A program made the translations under genes and the position numbers. From Iris pallida (taxonomy: Eukaryota; Streptophyta; Magnoliopsida; Asparagales; Iridaceae): a stretch of 64,000 nucleotides of DNA. Under the pieces are notes generated by a model that saw nothing but the letters and a program-made list of their open reading frames with translations, made no database searches and was not told the DNA's origin. Of this stretch, positions 11,796-23,289 are shown piece after piece; the stretch's first letter is position 1, and every line of letters starts with the position of its first letter. The stretch covers positions 22,752,917-22,816,916 of the forward strand of contig JANAVB010031417.1 of assembly GCA_029216955.1 (NCBI GenBank). Reading direction: 5' to 3'.

Positions 11796-11905
11796 AAAAA
11801 ATTTCGTCCTCGAAATTCACAAGGATTGAAGACCCTACAATTTCCTAACATAGCAAGCAATGCAACAAATGACTAAGGCTACGATTAAAACTAACCTCTA
11901 AGGTA

Positions 11906-14453
11906 TCAAGCGGGAACGGGTGGTTCCCTCGCAGCTGTTGGGTCGAACAAGTAAGGATATCTCTCCCACATGTCCGACTCCCTCTCCCAAGTAGATTCAC
12001 CCGGAGAGTGACGGCTCCAAGCTACTCGTACTAAGGGTATAACCTTGTTCCACAGTCTCTTCTCCCTCCTGTCTAATATCTCCACTGGCTGCTCAGTAAC
12101 TGCAAGGCTCGGTCCGATCTCCAACTCTGAATGATCTAGCACATGACTGGGGTCCGGAACATATCTCCTCAGCTGAGACACATGAAAGACATCGTGAACT
12201 CCTGCTAGGTTGGGTAGAAGTACAACCCTGTAAGCTACCTCTCCGATCCTGCCAAGTATCTCGAACGGCCTGATGTATCTGGGGCTCAGCTTGCCTCCTC
12301 GTCCGAACCGGATCGTCCCTCTAGTAGGTGATATCTTCACTAGCACCATATCTCCGTCGACAAACTCCATCGGTCTGCGACTAGCATCAGCCCAGTGTTT
12401 CTGCCTGTCCTGAGCTACTCTGAGCCTATCTCTGATCATCCCGACCTTCTCTGCTGCATCCGTGATCATCTCTGGTCCAAGCATAACTCTGTCCCCAACA
12501 TCATCCAAAAAGAGCGGTGTACGGCATCGTCGTCCATATAGTGCCTCGAAAGGAGACATACCGATGCTGGCTTGGTAGCTGTTGTTGTATGAAAACTCTA
12601 CCAAGTGTAGATGGCTCTCCCATGATCCGCCAAAGTCCAGCACACAAGTCCTCAGCATGTCCTCCAGCGTCTGTAACGTCCTCTCGGACTGCCCATCTGT
12701 CTGCGGGTGGTACACCGTATACTGAACTTGAGCCGACTGCCCAACTCCTCCTGCAAGCTTCTCCAGTAGTGGGACGTGAATCTGCTGTCTCTGTCCGATA
12801 CGATGCTCACTGGTACTCCGTGCAAGCGAACTATCTGCTGCATGTATAGCTCTGTCAACTTCTCGGTGGAAAGCACCACCTTGAAGGGTTTGAAGTGCGC
12901 ACACTTCGTCAGCCTGTCCACGATGACCCAAATGGCATCCTTTCATCCTTGGGAACGAGGAAGCCCTGAGACGAAGTCCATCGTAATGTGTTCCCATTTC
13001 CACTCGGGAACGGGTAACGGCTCCAATAGACCAGCTGGCCTCTGGCGCTCCGCCTTGACCTGCTGGCAAACTAGGCATCTTAAAATGAAACGTGATACAT
13101 CTCTCTTTATCCCGTGCCACCAAAAATGTTCCCGCAAGTCACGGTACATCTTGTTAGCACCAGGGTGAATAGAATATCTCGATCGTGCGCCTCCTACAAG
13201 ACTGCCTCTATCAGCTCTCCCTTCGGCACGCACAATCGGCTGCCATGCCTCAAGGATCCATCCTCTGCTACGGTGAAGTCATCCAGCAATCCAGCTAAAG
13301 CCTGGGCTCAAAGTCTGCGAAGGCTCTCATCTGTAGACTGTGCCTCCCTGATCTGCTCCATCAAACCTGACTGAATGTCAAGCACCATCATCTGTATCAC
13401 TGATCCTGGCCGAACTATCTCGATACCGAGCTTCTCCAGATCTTTCCGTAAATGCCGATCTATCATCAGATACCATGCCATCGGATGCCTACTCAGCGCA
13501 TCCGCCACCACATTTGCCTTCCCAGGGTGATACTGTAAATCGATGTCGAAGTCCTTCATCAACTCCAACCATCGTCTTTGCCTCATGTTCAGCTCTTTCT
13601 GCGTGAACACATACTTCAAGCTCTTATGGTCAGTAAAGATTTCTACACGCTCTCCGTATTAGTAATGTTTCCATAACTTGAGTGCAAAGATCACCGCAGC
13701 TAACTCTAGGTCATGGGTAGGATAGTTCCGCTCTTGAGTCCGTAATTGCCTAGATGCATAAGAAATCACTTTCCCATGGAGCGGTCGTCAGCCTCCTCTT
13801 CAGCTCCTCAAATGCTGTCTGACAATCCTCCGACCAGATGTACTCTGCGTCCTTCTGCGTCAGTTTCGTCATGGGTTCAGCTATCCTAGCAAAGTCCTAG
13901 ACGAACTTCCTATAATAGTCGGCTAAACCCAGAAAGCTCTTGTTCTCTGAAACTGACGTCGGAGCCTTCCATGTCTCAACGGCAGCAATCTTCCAAGGAT
14001 CCACCGAGATCCCTTCTCCAGTAACTACATGGCCGAGAAACTACACTCGGTCTAAAAAAAACTCGCACTTCGACAATTTGGGATACAATCTCTCCTGTCT
14101 CAGAATCCCCAAAACTGTTCGGAAGTGCTCTACATGCTTCTCCGCGTCTTCGAGTATATCAGGATGTCGTCGATGAACACTACGACGAACTTATCCAGAT
14201 GCTGGTGAAATGTCTTATTCATCAAATTCATAAAGACAGCTGGCGCATTTGTGAGACCAAATGGCATCACCAGAAACTCGTACTGCCCGTACTTCGTGTT
14301 GAACGCCGTCTTCTGGATGTCTGCTGCCCTGACCTTCACCTGGTGGTAACCGAATCTCAAATCTATCCTGGAAAATACTTTCGCCCCACTCAACTGGTCG
14401 AAGAAATCATCTATCCTGGGCAGAGGATATTTGTTCTTAATGGTGATGGCATT
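11906..14453 (-). pseudogene. A2 pol: RT (3' part), RNase H, integrase, chromodomain
   Basis: On the minus strand from 14453: RT from [15 protein letters not shown] through [10 protein letters not shown] (near 14150), RNase H with [15 protein letters not shown] (near 13500), the integrase zinc-binding region (about 13100-13200), the core with SDRDSRF and DGQSERT, then a chromodomain ending at TGA 11906. It is 80-90% like A1 by eye. Frameshifts fall near 12940 and 12720 and others around 13620-14130, so reading jumps between frames. The 5' part of RT is separated by insertions B' and B. Inactive. Confidence 0.88.
14449..14453. repeat. TSD of solo LTR B', left copy
   Basis: GCATT; the partner is 17209-17213. 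Both copies lie in the A2 RT sequence, which is continuous across the pair. Confidence 0.93.
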
Positions 14454-14918
14454 TGTTACGCCCCAGAACCAAAATACTGGAGAGCGGGGGCAGACATAGC
14501 CAGCTACGTATATTGAAATGGAAACCACCTTGATATACGGTCACAGCTGTCTAGAAATATGAGGGTTTACTACAAGCCAACAGTCTTTTATGGTCATGAA
14601 CAAGCCTAGTGTCTCAATCACAAGCAAGTAAGTAAGGTCGCAAGATGTATGATCAGTAAATATACAATAATAAGGCGTCCCAAATATTACATATTCAGCC
14701 GATCATGAAGCTAGTCGTACAAAATGCGGGGACTAGTAAGAGTTAAGTCATACATGATCAACCCTAGGATTTGTTAATCATATTTACAGCCCGTAGGCAG
14801 ACAGTAAGTAAAGTGCATCGAGCTAACAGGTGCTCGTCGGCTAAACGCCTCAAAAGAATAACTTTACAATAGAGTGAGCAAAATAAAGTAGAAAACCCAC
14901 TCGTAGCCCGGGTTCCTT

Positions 14919-14999
14919 CTAGTCGCCACCATTGGGCGGGAAGCTTGGTAGATCCTCGGGAGCTGCTCCAAAATCTGGCCACACAAAACCAGCTGGGTC
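14919..14999 (-). CDS. Conserved LTR micro-ORF, B type (in B')
   Basis: 26 codons plus TAG on the minus strand with motif DPAGFVWPDFGAAPEDLPSF. Element B (19678-19764, 24692-24778) and solo LTR B'' (55185-55255 joined to 59713) keep DPA.FVWPD.G.AP.D, although surrounding DNA has diverged. It follows a TTGCTCTTTCTGGGG pyrimidine-rich tract. No start codon is evident, so it is probably part of a spliced or read-through product. Function unknown. Confidence 0.42.
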   Translation of the reverse strand, partial: DPAGFVWPDFGAAPEDLPSFPPNGGD

Positions 15000-15151
15000 A
15001 ACCCCAGAAAGAGCAAGTGCCACAAGGGGGCCACGAAATAAGAACAAAAGCCAGCAAATAGCACAAGAAAATCTAATATTAACACTAGAATTTACGAAAA
15101 CATGGCAGGATGATATACGACGAGATAACCATGGGACTATTCCGATAGCCA

Positions 15152-15193
15152 GATTACAACCCGTAAACCAAACAAGGACCGGGGTTGTAACCC
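15152..15193 (-). other. GTTACAAC stem-loop box in B'
   Basis: GATTACAACCC and GGGTTGTAACCC flank a 19-nt loop containing CCAAACAAGGACC. It is the same element as at 19381, 24398 and 28699. Confidence 0.6.
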
Positions 15194-16139
15194 TTCATCT
15201 GAACAGAACTTGGTTTTCTACCATTTATCGGCAAGATAATAATGTAAGAAATCAAGACAGGAAGCAAGCTTGTACTGGATCAAGACATGGCTAAACTGGT
15301 TATACCTCATTCAGTCAATCACGGCCAAGCAGATACTATGGCTTACTACTTTAACTAACTAGGGTTATCACAAACCTAATTACTAACAAGATGCAGTGAG
15401 ATGATTCCACGGCCACAAGTCCTGCAGACCATCCAGGTTACCCGGGTCGAAAGTTAGGGGTTGAATTCTGGTGGGTACATCGCCCGGGAGACAAATGTAC
15501 CCTTAGGTGACTTAGAGGGTGCAACACTCGACGGTGTGCTGGAAATGTGCCCTACTCGACGGCAGGCTACAGATCCTAAGAGCGCCCAGGTAACGGGATT
15601 GCCTGTAGCTGTGTCATCTCTTCATGACTACTGTGTTATTCTAGTTATTAACCTTAATCTATTTTATTAGGTGCTCCTGACCGTGGTACTCAGGAGTCCC
15701 ATCCTAGACATGATGCAAGACAGCACAAGTGGATTTAACAAGCAAGCAAGAAAAAACTATCCACGGTGTCAAGGCAGGTCAAGTTAAGTTAGCCGTCGCA
15801 ACAGCATTAAGATAAATCATGTCAGGGTACTTGTCAGAAGTGCGTCACGACGGGCCACTATCATGTCAGGTTGGTCATGTCAGGAGTGCACCACTACGGG
15901 TCACTGTCGTGTTATGCTAGTTTCCTGTCATACCATGCCGTGTACAATAGTCATTCCAAACATATTAAGTAAAATCAAGTTCATGACAAAAGGCGTAAGG
16001 ATATAAAATGGGCGTAAAATATACAGGGCTATAGAAGAGCCAAGCTTAAAGAAATAAGACCAAAACTCCAAGAGCCAATGGATTAAGCAAGGGGTTCAGG
16101 GTGCAGCGTACGCATAAGGGCACGCACAGCGTACGCACG

Positions 16140-16545
16140 AAAGCACGCGCGCAGGAGAGCTAAAGTACGCACGCAGGAGAGCTGCGTACGCGAAAAGTCA
16201 CGCACGTAGGAGAGCGGCGTACGCGAAAAGTCATACACACAGGAGAGCTGCGTACGAGGAAAGTCACGCACGCAGGAGAGCTGCGTACGAGAAAAGTTAC
16301 GCACGCAGGAGGGCTGCGTACGAGAAAAGTCACGTACGCAGGAGGGCTGCGTACGAGAAAAGTTACGCACGCAGGAGGGGGCTGCGTACGAGAAAAGTCA
16401 CGCACGCAGGAGAGCTGCGTACGAGAAAAGTCACGCACGCAGGAGAGCTGCGTACGCTTAAAAACACGCACACAGAGGGGCTGCGTACGCACAAAAGCAC
16501 GTACGCAGGAGAGCTGCGTACGCGTAAAAACACGCACGCAGAGGA
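16140..16545 (-). repeat. 33-bp tandem array in B'
   Basis: About twelve copies of a 33-bp unit built round GCTGCGTACG and CACGCACGCAGG. The unit is a multiple of three, so it happens to be open in all three minus frames; this is not taken as coding. It lies where element B has a 34-bp array of different sequence. Confidence 0.92.
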
Positions 16546-17208
16546 AAGGGTCTTCTTCTCCATGGCTGAGAAGAAGCTCTCATGGCTCCAAAACTTCAGA
16601 GCATCACAACTTGGCCATCCGAACTCCAAATCCAGATTTCCAAAGTTCCAACCAGGGTGGAATTGAACTCTCTTCCACAAGGAAACATCAAAACTCATAA
16701 AAATCCAACTTAAATAGATCAAAACCATGTAAAACCGAAAATGGAGAAAACTTAGATCTAGAACAATGGAGACTCCAAATCACAAAATACTAAGTTCTAA
16801 TGTTGATCACCATGTCCTAATCTAGCAAATGGACAAATAAAAGAGGGTTCTCATGTGGTGGCAAGGTGCACTTGCCTATGGAAGGGTGTTGTGGAGAGGA
16901 AGGAGAAGAGTGTTGTGTAGAGGAAGGAGAAGAAGAAATTAATGGAGGTTTATGAGGAGAGAGAAAAGGTTGGTAGAGTTTTAAAGAGGGTGGGATGTGG
17001 TGTGTTGAGGGCGGAGCATAGGCTAAGGTGATCCAATACATATTAAACCAAACCAAACCAAACCAATCCGATTAAAACCGAGCCATGTCAAAATCCAAAA
17101 TACGAGAAATACCAAAATTCCACAGGTTAAGAAAAATAAAAATACATGCCAAAATCCAGATACGAGTATAAATACGAAATACGGGAAATACGGGAAATGA
17201 GGGTGACA

Positions 17209-17235
17209 GCATTCAACGCCCGGTAGTCAATACAC
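17209..17235 (-). pseudogene. 27-bp island of A2 RT
   Basis: Matches the A1 RT codons for IDYRALNA in reverse, including the right TSD copy of B' (GCATT, 17209-17213). It is all that remains between two independent B-family insertions. Confidence 0.88.
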
Positions 17236-17585
17236 TGTAATGTCCCAAATTCGTGATACGTATTTAGTGTACGTATACGTGTTTTGGACCCCTATTTTTT
17301 TTTATTCATGGTTAGTTATCTTGGTTTATTTTGCATTGGCTTGGTTTTATTGGCATTGATAGTTTAATTGGTTTTAATGGTTCATTGGTTTATTTGGGCT
17401 TGGTTTATTCTTGGTTTGGGTTGGCTTGGTTCGGTTTGGGATTGCTCTTGGTTCATCATGAACCAAGGGGTGAACCCCCTACCTACCACCACCACCCATA
17501 TTTATTACCTATTCTTCTTCTCTCTCTTCATTAATCTCTTCTTCCTTCTCCATTAAACCCACCACCAACCAAGAACACCCCTTAG

Positions 17586-17593
17586 GCAAGTAC
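17586..17593 (+). other. GC-type donor-like site in B LTR
   Basis: TTAG|GCAAGTAC just after the pyrimidine-rich leader. The same motif is at 22514 (right LTR) and, on the minus strand, near 16870 in B' and 62015 in B''. Conserved while flanks vary; splicing is inferred only. Confidence 0.35.
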
Positions 17594-17983
17594 AACTTGC
17601 TTCTACAAGAGAGCCCATTTTTATTGTTCTATTAGCTTCCCCTCATATTTCTAAGACACATTAGAACTTGTCATTTTCTATTTTGAGGCTTTAATTTTTG
17701 TAGATCTAAAAATTAGTTATTTTCAGATTTTTGTGGTTTTGATCTATCAAACTTCTTTGTTTTCAAGTTTTGATGGTTCCATATTGTAGAGAATTTTATT
17801 CTACCCATTTTGACCTTTGAAAAGTTGGATTTGGACTTATTTTGACCAAGTTATGGACTTTTGAAGCTTTGGGTTCAACCATGGAGTTCCAGCTAATTTG
17901 GAGAAGACAGTGAGCAGTGCACGAGCTCTTTAGCTTGCGTCACTGAGCTGCATACGCTCTTTAGCGCAGCACAGTCTGCCTCA

Positions 17984-18300
17984 TACGCTTCCTTGATAAG
18001 AAGTTGTATGGAGTACATACGCTGCTTTGATGAGGAGTCGTATGGACCTCATACGCTGCCTTGATAAGGAGTCGTATGCAGTACATACGCTGCCTTAATA
18101 AGGGGTCGTATGGAGTACACACGCTGCCTTGATGAGGAGTCGTGTGGACCTCATACGCTGCCTTGATAAGGAGTCGTATGGAGTACATACGCTGCCTTGA
18201 TGAGGAGTCGTATGGACCTCATACGCTGCCTTGATGAGGAGTCGTATGGACCTCATACGCTGCCTTGAAGAGGAGTCGTATGGAGTACATACGCTGCCTT
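17984..18300 (+). repeat. 34-bp tandem array, left LTR of B
   Basis: About nine units CATACGCTGCCTTGATAAGG plus AGTCGTATGGAGTA, alternating two variants (GGAGTA, GGACCT). Each unit contains the self-complementary pair CATACG/CGTATG. There are no spacers, so it is not a CRISPR array. Confidence 0.93.
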
Positions 18301-18320
18301 TTGGAAGCGTATGTCTTGCA

Positions 18321-18415
18321 TAGCCTGGCTTGAGCGTAGCCTGGCTTGAGCGTAGCCTGACTTGAGCGTAGCCTGACTTGAGCGTAGCCTGAGTTGAGCG
18401 CAGTCTGACTCAGGC
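18321..18415 (+). repeat. 16-bp tandem array, left LTR of B
   Basis: About six copies of TAGCCTGRCTTGAGCG. The right LTR has about eight at 23290-23421, so copy number changed after insertion or during reverse transcription. Confidence 0.9.
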
Positions 18416-19380
18416 GCAACCTGATGTCTAGGCACAACTGGACCTGACCCTACTTACCCTGGATCTTCTATAGCCCTGTATATTGATATTTTATTAGATA
18501 TTTAACGTCCATTTTATATCCTTACGCCTTTTGTCCTGAACTTGATTGACATAATTGAATGATAAACTGACATGACATAATAGTGGCCCGTCGTGGCGTA
18601 CTCCTGACAAGTAAATCTGATATAATTTTCTTGATAAGCTGTTGCGACGGCTACCTGACATGACATGACCTGTATAAATAACCTGGACACCGTGGGCGAT
18701 TGTGCTTGTACAAATAATCCAGTCCTGTCTTGCATCATGTCTAGGAGGGGACTCCTGAGTACCACGGTCAGGAGTACCTACTGAAATGGACTAAGGTTAA
18801 TGATTAGTATAATTCACTAGTCATGAAGAGATGTTCCCCAGTTACAGGCGATCCCGTTATCCCGGCCGCAAATGTTTGGACTTGTAGCCTGCCGACGAGT
18901 AGAGCACATTTCCAGCCCACTGTTATGTGGGGCACCCACCATTGTCACTTAAATGATTGAATTCTATTGTCACTCTAATGTATTTACTCTCTAGATTGTC
19001 ACTATAATGATTGCCTGGATAACCTGGATAGCTGCAGGGCCTGTGACTACTTGGAGCATCTCATTGCATCTTGCTAGTAATTAGGATTGTGATAACCCTA
19101 GTTAGTTAATGTAGAAAACCGTAGGCAATGATTGGCCGTGATTGATTGGATGGAGTCTAGTCCAGTATGGTATTGTCTGGAATTGATTGATTGCAAGATT
19201 ATACCAGAATGATTGAATGATGGTCACTCCAGATTGTTACTATAACGATTGTACTCTATTGTCACTCTAGCGTATTGCACTCTTTATTGTCACTTTTATC
19301 ATTGTTCTCTCTCCTTTTTACCTTAACGATTGGCACCTTTAGCAATAAATGATCAGAGACTAAGTTCTGTTCAGGCGAAG

Positions 19381-19421
19381 GGTTACAATCTCGGTCCTTG
19401 TTTGGTTTAAGGATTGTAACC
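19381..19421 (+). other. GTTACAAC stem-loop box, left LTR of B
   Basis: GGTTACAATC (19381-19390) pairs perfectly with GATTGTAACC (19412-19421) across a 21-nt loop TCGGTCCTTGTTTGGTTTAAG. LTR C has the same box with two compensated base pairs. Confidence 0.6.
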
Positions 19422-19677
19422 TGGCTTCTGAAATAGTACCTTCGTCTTCTCTTCATATATTGTCCAGCTATATTTTATTTAGCATGATTCTCCAGTTATC
19501 GTATATCAATGATGCTTCACTTAATTATTTTCTCTGATTGGGATAAGTGCATTGGTAGTGCACAAACCTCAATCTGTGTTATTTATTGTTGTTTTCTTAT
19601 GTATTGAATGATAATGGTTTGTTGGTTTTAGTTCTTAAGTGAAGCCTTCTTTGTGGCACTTGCTCTTTCTGGGGTCT

Positions 19678-19764
19678 GACCCAGCTGATTTTGTATGGCC
19701 AGATACCGGAGCAGCACCAAAGGATCTCCCTGCTTTCCAGCCCGATGGTGGTCACCAAGCGTAA
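19678..19764 (+). CDS. Conserved LTR micro-ORF, B type (left LTR)
   Basis: 28 codons ending TAA: DPADFVWPDTGAAPKDLPAF then QPDGGHQA. Homologous to 14919-14999 and to the B'' copy. Mostly conservative substitutions between variants (K/E, A/S/T). Function unknown. Confidence 0.4.
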   Translation, partial: DPADFVWPDTGAAPKDLPAFQPDGGHQA

Positions 19765-20223
19765 CCAGGGCATCGAGTGGGTTTCTTTTGTTCTCCCACT
19801 GTAATATTGTAAATTATTCTTTTGAGGCGTTTAGCCGACGAGCAAGTGTTAGCTCGATTGTACTTACTTACTGTCTGCCTACGGGCTGTAACATGATTAA
19901 CAGATCCTAGGGTTGATCATGTATGACTAAACTCTTGCTAGTCCTCAAATTTTGTAACGACTAGCTTCATGATCATTTCGAATATATAATGTATGGTACG
20001 CCTTACTATTGTGTATTTGGTGGTCTGACATCTTGTAACTATTATTAGTTGGTTGAGATTGAGACAATAGGCTACTTTATGACCTTAAGAGACTGATGGA
20101 TTGTAGTGAAACCCTCACATATCTAGACAGCCGTGACCGTATAGCGGAGTGGATTCCATTTCGTTATACGTAGCTGGCTATATCTGCCCCCGCTCTCCAG
20201 TATTCTGGTTCTGGGGCGTAACA

Positions 20224-20253
20224 TGGTTTAAGTGGTGGCCCATACAGGTCTTG
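20224..20253 (+). other. Primer-binding-site position of B, non-standard
   Basis: TGGTTTAAGTGGTGGCCCAT then ACAGGTC, starting directly after the LTR. It matches the block at the same position in A1, A2 and E apart from a few bases. Confidence 0.55.
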
Positions 20254-20403
20254 TAAATCAAGATGTGTAAGGGTTTACCGGAAAGATGTCTCAATCAGCA
20301 CTCGTCCTTGATCTCCGCTCGTATCCTCTTGATTCCTGAAAATTCTTGTCCTGATCACATGCTTGTAATCGTTGATCTGTCCTGGTCCTTCCTTATTGTT
20401 CCC

Positions 20404-21803
20404 ATGTCGTCTTCTTCAGCGGCATTGAACCTGGACCTGCAGATCAACAAGGCGGATCACCACCCGTGGACCAGCAGCAACCAGAAGATCAGGTCCAGCA
20501 CTCAGCAGCAGCCTCCCGAGCCGTGTCTCCTGGAGAAACCAGTACCCGCCAGTTCAGCTCGTCCAGCCAGCAGGGTCAGAGGATGGAGGATTGGTAGGAC
20601 TCATCCGTGAGTTGTTTGCGTCCCAAGATCGTCAGGGAGATGCCCTGTACCAAGTAGTACAAGATGTTCTGAATAGAAGTGGACCCTGAGGGAACAGTGC
20701 GGTCAACAGTTTTAAGCGCCTGAACCCTCCATTCTTCGATGGCAGCGAAGATGCCATTGCTGTCGATGCTTGGCTACAAGATATAGAGGTGATTCTCGAA
20801 GCCACGAAGACTCCAGAAGACGAGAAGGTGGCTGTGGTGCGCCTACAGTTATTGGATCTAGCCCGCAGTTGGTGGGCCGCACTAGCAGTGGGATTGACAA
20901 CACCTGTCCCCTGGGCAGTGTTCAGCGAAAAGTTCCAGATCAAGTATTATGATACAGTGGCTCGATATGACTTGCAGACCAGGTTCAGTAATCTTAAGCA
21001 GATGGGGAGGACGGTCGACGGTTTATGCGGCCGAGTTTTCCAGACTCAGTCGGTTTGCTCCCACCTTGGTGGCAATCGAGTTTGACAGAGCGCAGAGGTT
21101 CCAACAGGGACTTCACCTGGAGATTATATTGGCAATAGAACAGTTCGAGCATCAGACCTATGATGCGGTGTTGCGAGCAGCGAGGAGGCACGAGTATACC
21201 TCCCAGAGAATAGTGGACAGGACCGGAGGTCGGAAGCGGCCCCATAGTCAAATGAACCAATCTTCGGCACCACCCCCAGCAGCTAGGACTTTAACTATTA
21301 GAGCTCCGAGGCGAGCAGCTTCAGTTACGTCGGTCCAGCACTCAACCCCGACGTACTCTCAGCAGAAACAGAAGCAAGCACAGTCTTCCGCCGTGGGCTG
21401 TTCTTATTGTGGAAAGCCTGGACACGTGGTAGCGGAGTGTCGCAAGGCGTTGGGATTGTGTTTATTGTGTGGAGCACCGGACCATAGGATGGGGTCCTGC
21501 CCTTTCAGAGTTGATTCAGCATCGACAGTATCTAGTCCCTCGGTTAGGGGACCAGCACCAGCACCAGCTCCAGTTCACCAGCAACAGCAGTTCCCGTTCC
21601 CGAGGCCATTGTCGACTCAGGCCCAGACTTTCCAGCAACAGAACCCGCGACAGTTTGCCTTAGCCCAGGCTCAGGTTCAGAATTGGCCGAGAGGTATATG
21701 TGTCCTCTCATCTTGCTTTTTCTACCGTCATTATGCGGGGTGCATGACATATTTCATGTATCCTAATTACAACGGTACATCCCGGACCCGAGCCATATCC
21801 TAG
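20404..21803 (+). pseudogene. gag of element B, frameshifted
   Basis: A likely start is ATG 20404 (MSSSSAALNL). The Gag core reads RLNPPFFDGSEDAIAVDAWL near 20715, then ARSWWAAL, and shifts by one base near 21016 before continuing [16 protein letters not shown]. Two zinc knuckles follow: CSYCGKPGHVVAEC (about 21400) and CLLCGAPDHRMGSC (about 21460). A Q/P-rich tail with AQAQVQNWPR follows, where protease would begin in an autonomous element; here the frame stops at 21803. Further frame breaks occur upstream of 20710. It resembles Gag of Tekay/Del-type elements and would bind RNA and form particles. Confidence 0.85.
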
Positions 21804-22154
21804 GTCATTCGAAACTGGTTATTGGTACCAACTTTTTCGTATGAGGATAGGCCCGTGTCCATGTTTGACCAAAGAGAGAGACCTCAGGCGCAAGACTATT
21901 AGTTTAGTTCGTGTTTGCTTGAGTTCATCGCTCCTTGGGAGAGTCAAACGTAGGAGTGTGAGGATGATATCCGATCACGTTATCCCAATCGGCTTGACTC
22001 GTAAGGTGTAATATCTTCCTTATGCCTTACGCTTCGAATCCTTGCTTGCATGAATAATTGTATGAATAATTGGTAGTGGTAGATTGCCTATGATAGAATA
22101 GCTTTCCCTTACATCTCTGGTCTCTTGATTAAATTCTGAGGACGGAATTCTTTT
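21804..22154 (+). other. Non-coding 3' internal region of B
   Basis: About 350 bp without recognisable pol sequence, running to the polypurine tract. Pol was replaced or deleted here. Confidence 0.6.
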
Positions 22155-22167
22155 AAGGTGGGTAGGA
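22155..22167 (+). other. Polypurine tract of B
   Basis: AAGGTGGGTAGGA directly before the right LTR, after GAGGACGGAATTC. Confidence 0.8.
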
Positions 22168-22916
22168 TGTAATGTCCCAAATTCGTGATACGTATTTAGT
22201 GTACGTATACGTGTTTTGGACCCCTATTTTTTTATTTATTTATGGTTAGTTATCTTGGTTTATTTTGCATTGGCTTGGTTTTATTGGCATTGATAGTTTA
22301 ATTGGTTTTAATGGTTCATTGGTTTATTTGGGCTTGGTTTATTCTTGGTTTGGATTGGCTTGGTTCGGTTTGGGATTGCTCTTGGTTCATCATGAACCAA
22401 GGGGTGAACCCCCTACCTACCACCACCACCCATATTTATTACCTATTCTTCTTCTCTCTCTTTATTAATCTCTTCTTCCTTCTCCATTAAATCCACCACC
22501 AACCAAGAACACCCCTTAGGCAAGTGCAACTTGCTTCCACAAGAGAGCCCATTTTTATTGTTCCATTAGCTTCCCCTCATGTTTCTAAGACACATTAGAA
22601 CTTATCATTTTCTATTTTGAGGCTTTAATTTTTGTAGATCTAAAAATTAGTTATTTTCGGATTTTGGTGGTTTTGATCTATCAAACTTCTTTGTTTTCAA
22701 GTTTTGATGGTTCCATGTTGTAGAGAATTTTATTCTACCCAATTTTGACTATTAAAAAGTTGGATTTAGACTTATTTTGACCAAGTTATGGACTTTTGAA
22801 GCTTTGGGTTCAACCATGGAGTTCCTGCTGATTTGGAGAAGACAGTGAGCAGTGCGCGAGCTCTTTATCTTGCGTCACTGAGCTGCGCGCGCTCTTTAGC
22901 ACAGCGCAGTCTACCT

Positions 22917-23275
22917 CATACGCTGCCTTGATAAGGAGTCGTATGGAGTACATATGCTGCCTTGATGAGGAGTCGTATGGACCTTATACGCTGCCTTGAT
23001 AAGGAGTCGTATGGAGTACATATGCTGCCTTGATAAGGAGTCGTATAGAGTACATACGCTGCCTTGATGAGGAGTCGTATGGACCTCATACGCTGCCTTG
23101 ATGAGGTGTCGTATGGACCTCATACGCTGCCTTGATAAGGAGTCGTATGGAGTACATACGCTGCCTTGATGAGGAGTCGTATGGACCTCATACGCTGCCT
23201 TGATGAGGAGTCGTATGGACCTCATACGCTGCCTTGAAGAGGAGTCGTATGGAGTACATACGCTGCCTTTTGGAA
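22917..23275 (+). repeat. 34-bp tandem array, right LTR of B
   Basis: About ten 34-bp units as in the left LTR, with a different order of the two variants. Confidence 0.92.
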
Positions 23276-23289
23276 GCGTATGTCTTGCA

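Larger units (their letters stand above)
14454..17208 (-). mobile_element. Solo LTR B' (family B variant)
   Basis: 2755 bp with ends TGTCACCC...GTAACA on the minus strand, flanked by a perfect 5-bp TSD. It is colinear with the LTRs of element B in its conserved blocks: the terminal CCCCAGAACCAGAATACTGG hairpin, micro-ORF, GTTACAAC stem-loop, GACAAAAGGCGTAAGG box, GCAAGTGC donor-like site and a pyrimidine-rich leader. No internal region or second LTR is present, so it is a product of LTR-LTR recombination. Confidence 0.9.
17236..20223 (+). repeat. Left LTR of element B
   Basis: 2988 bp, TGTAATGTCCC...GCGTAACA. It holds a pyrimidine-rich leader near 17510-17585, a TAG|GCAAGTAC GC-donor-like site at 17586, a 34-bp array, a 16-bp array, a TTATATCCTTACGCC box, a stem-loop box, a micro-ORF and a terminal hairpin (20187-20217). 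Confidence 0.94.

Noticed and set aside
11906..13123. A single intact 405-codon protein on the minus strand
   Set aside because: Its N-terminal third is the wrong frame of integrase; true integrase frames shift in and out, so it is annotated as a pseudogene.
16083..16537. Long minus-strand frames made of 11-residue repeats
   Set aside because: The 33-bp repeat is a multiple of three without stops, so several frames are open by chance; it sits in LTR B'.
17331..17556. Short frames repeated at 22265-22490 (GLVYSWFGLAWFGL)
   Set aside because: Translation of TTGGTTT-rich LTR sequence; conserved only because the LTRs are duplicates, and not kept in B' or B''.
22917..23275. Array of short repeats resembling a CRISPR array
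   Set aside because: The units are directly tandem with no spacers, lie in both LTRs of a plant retrotransposon, and have no cas genes nearby.
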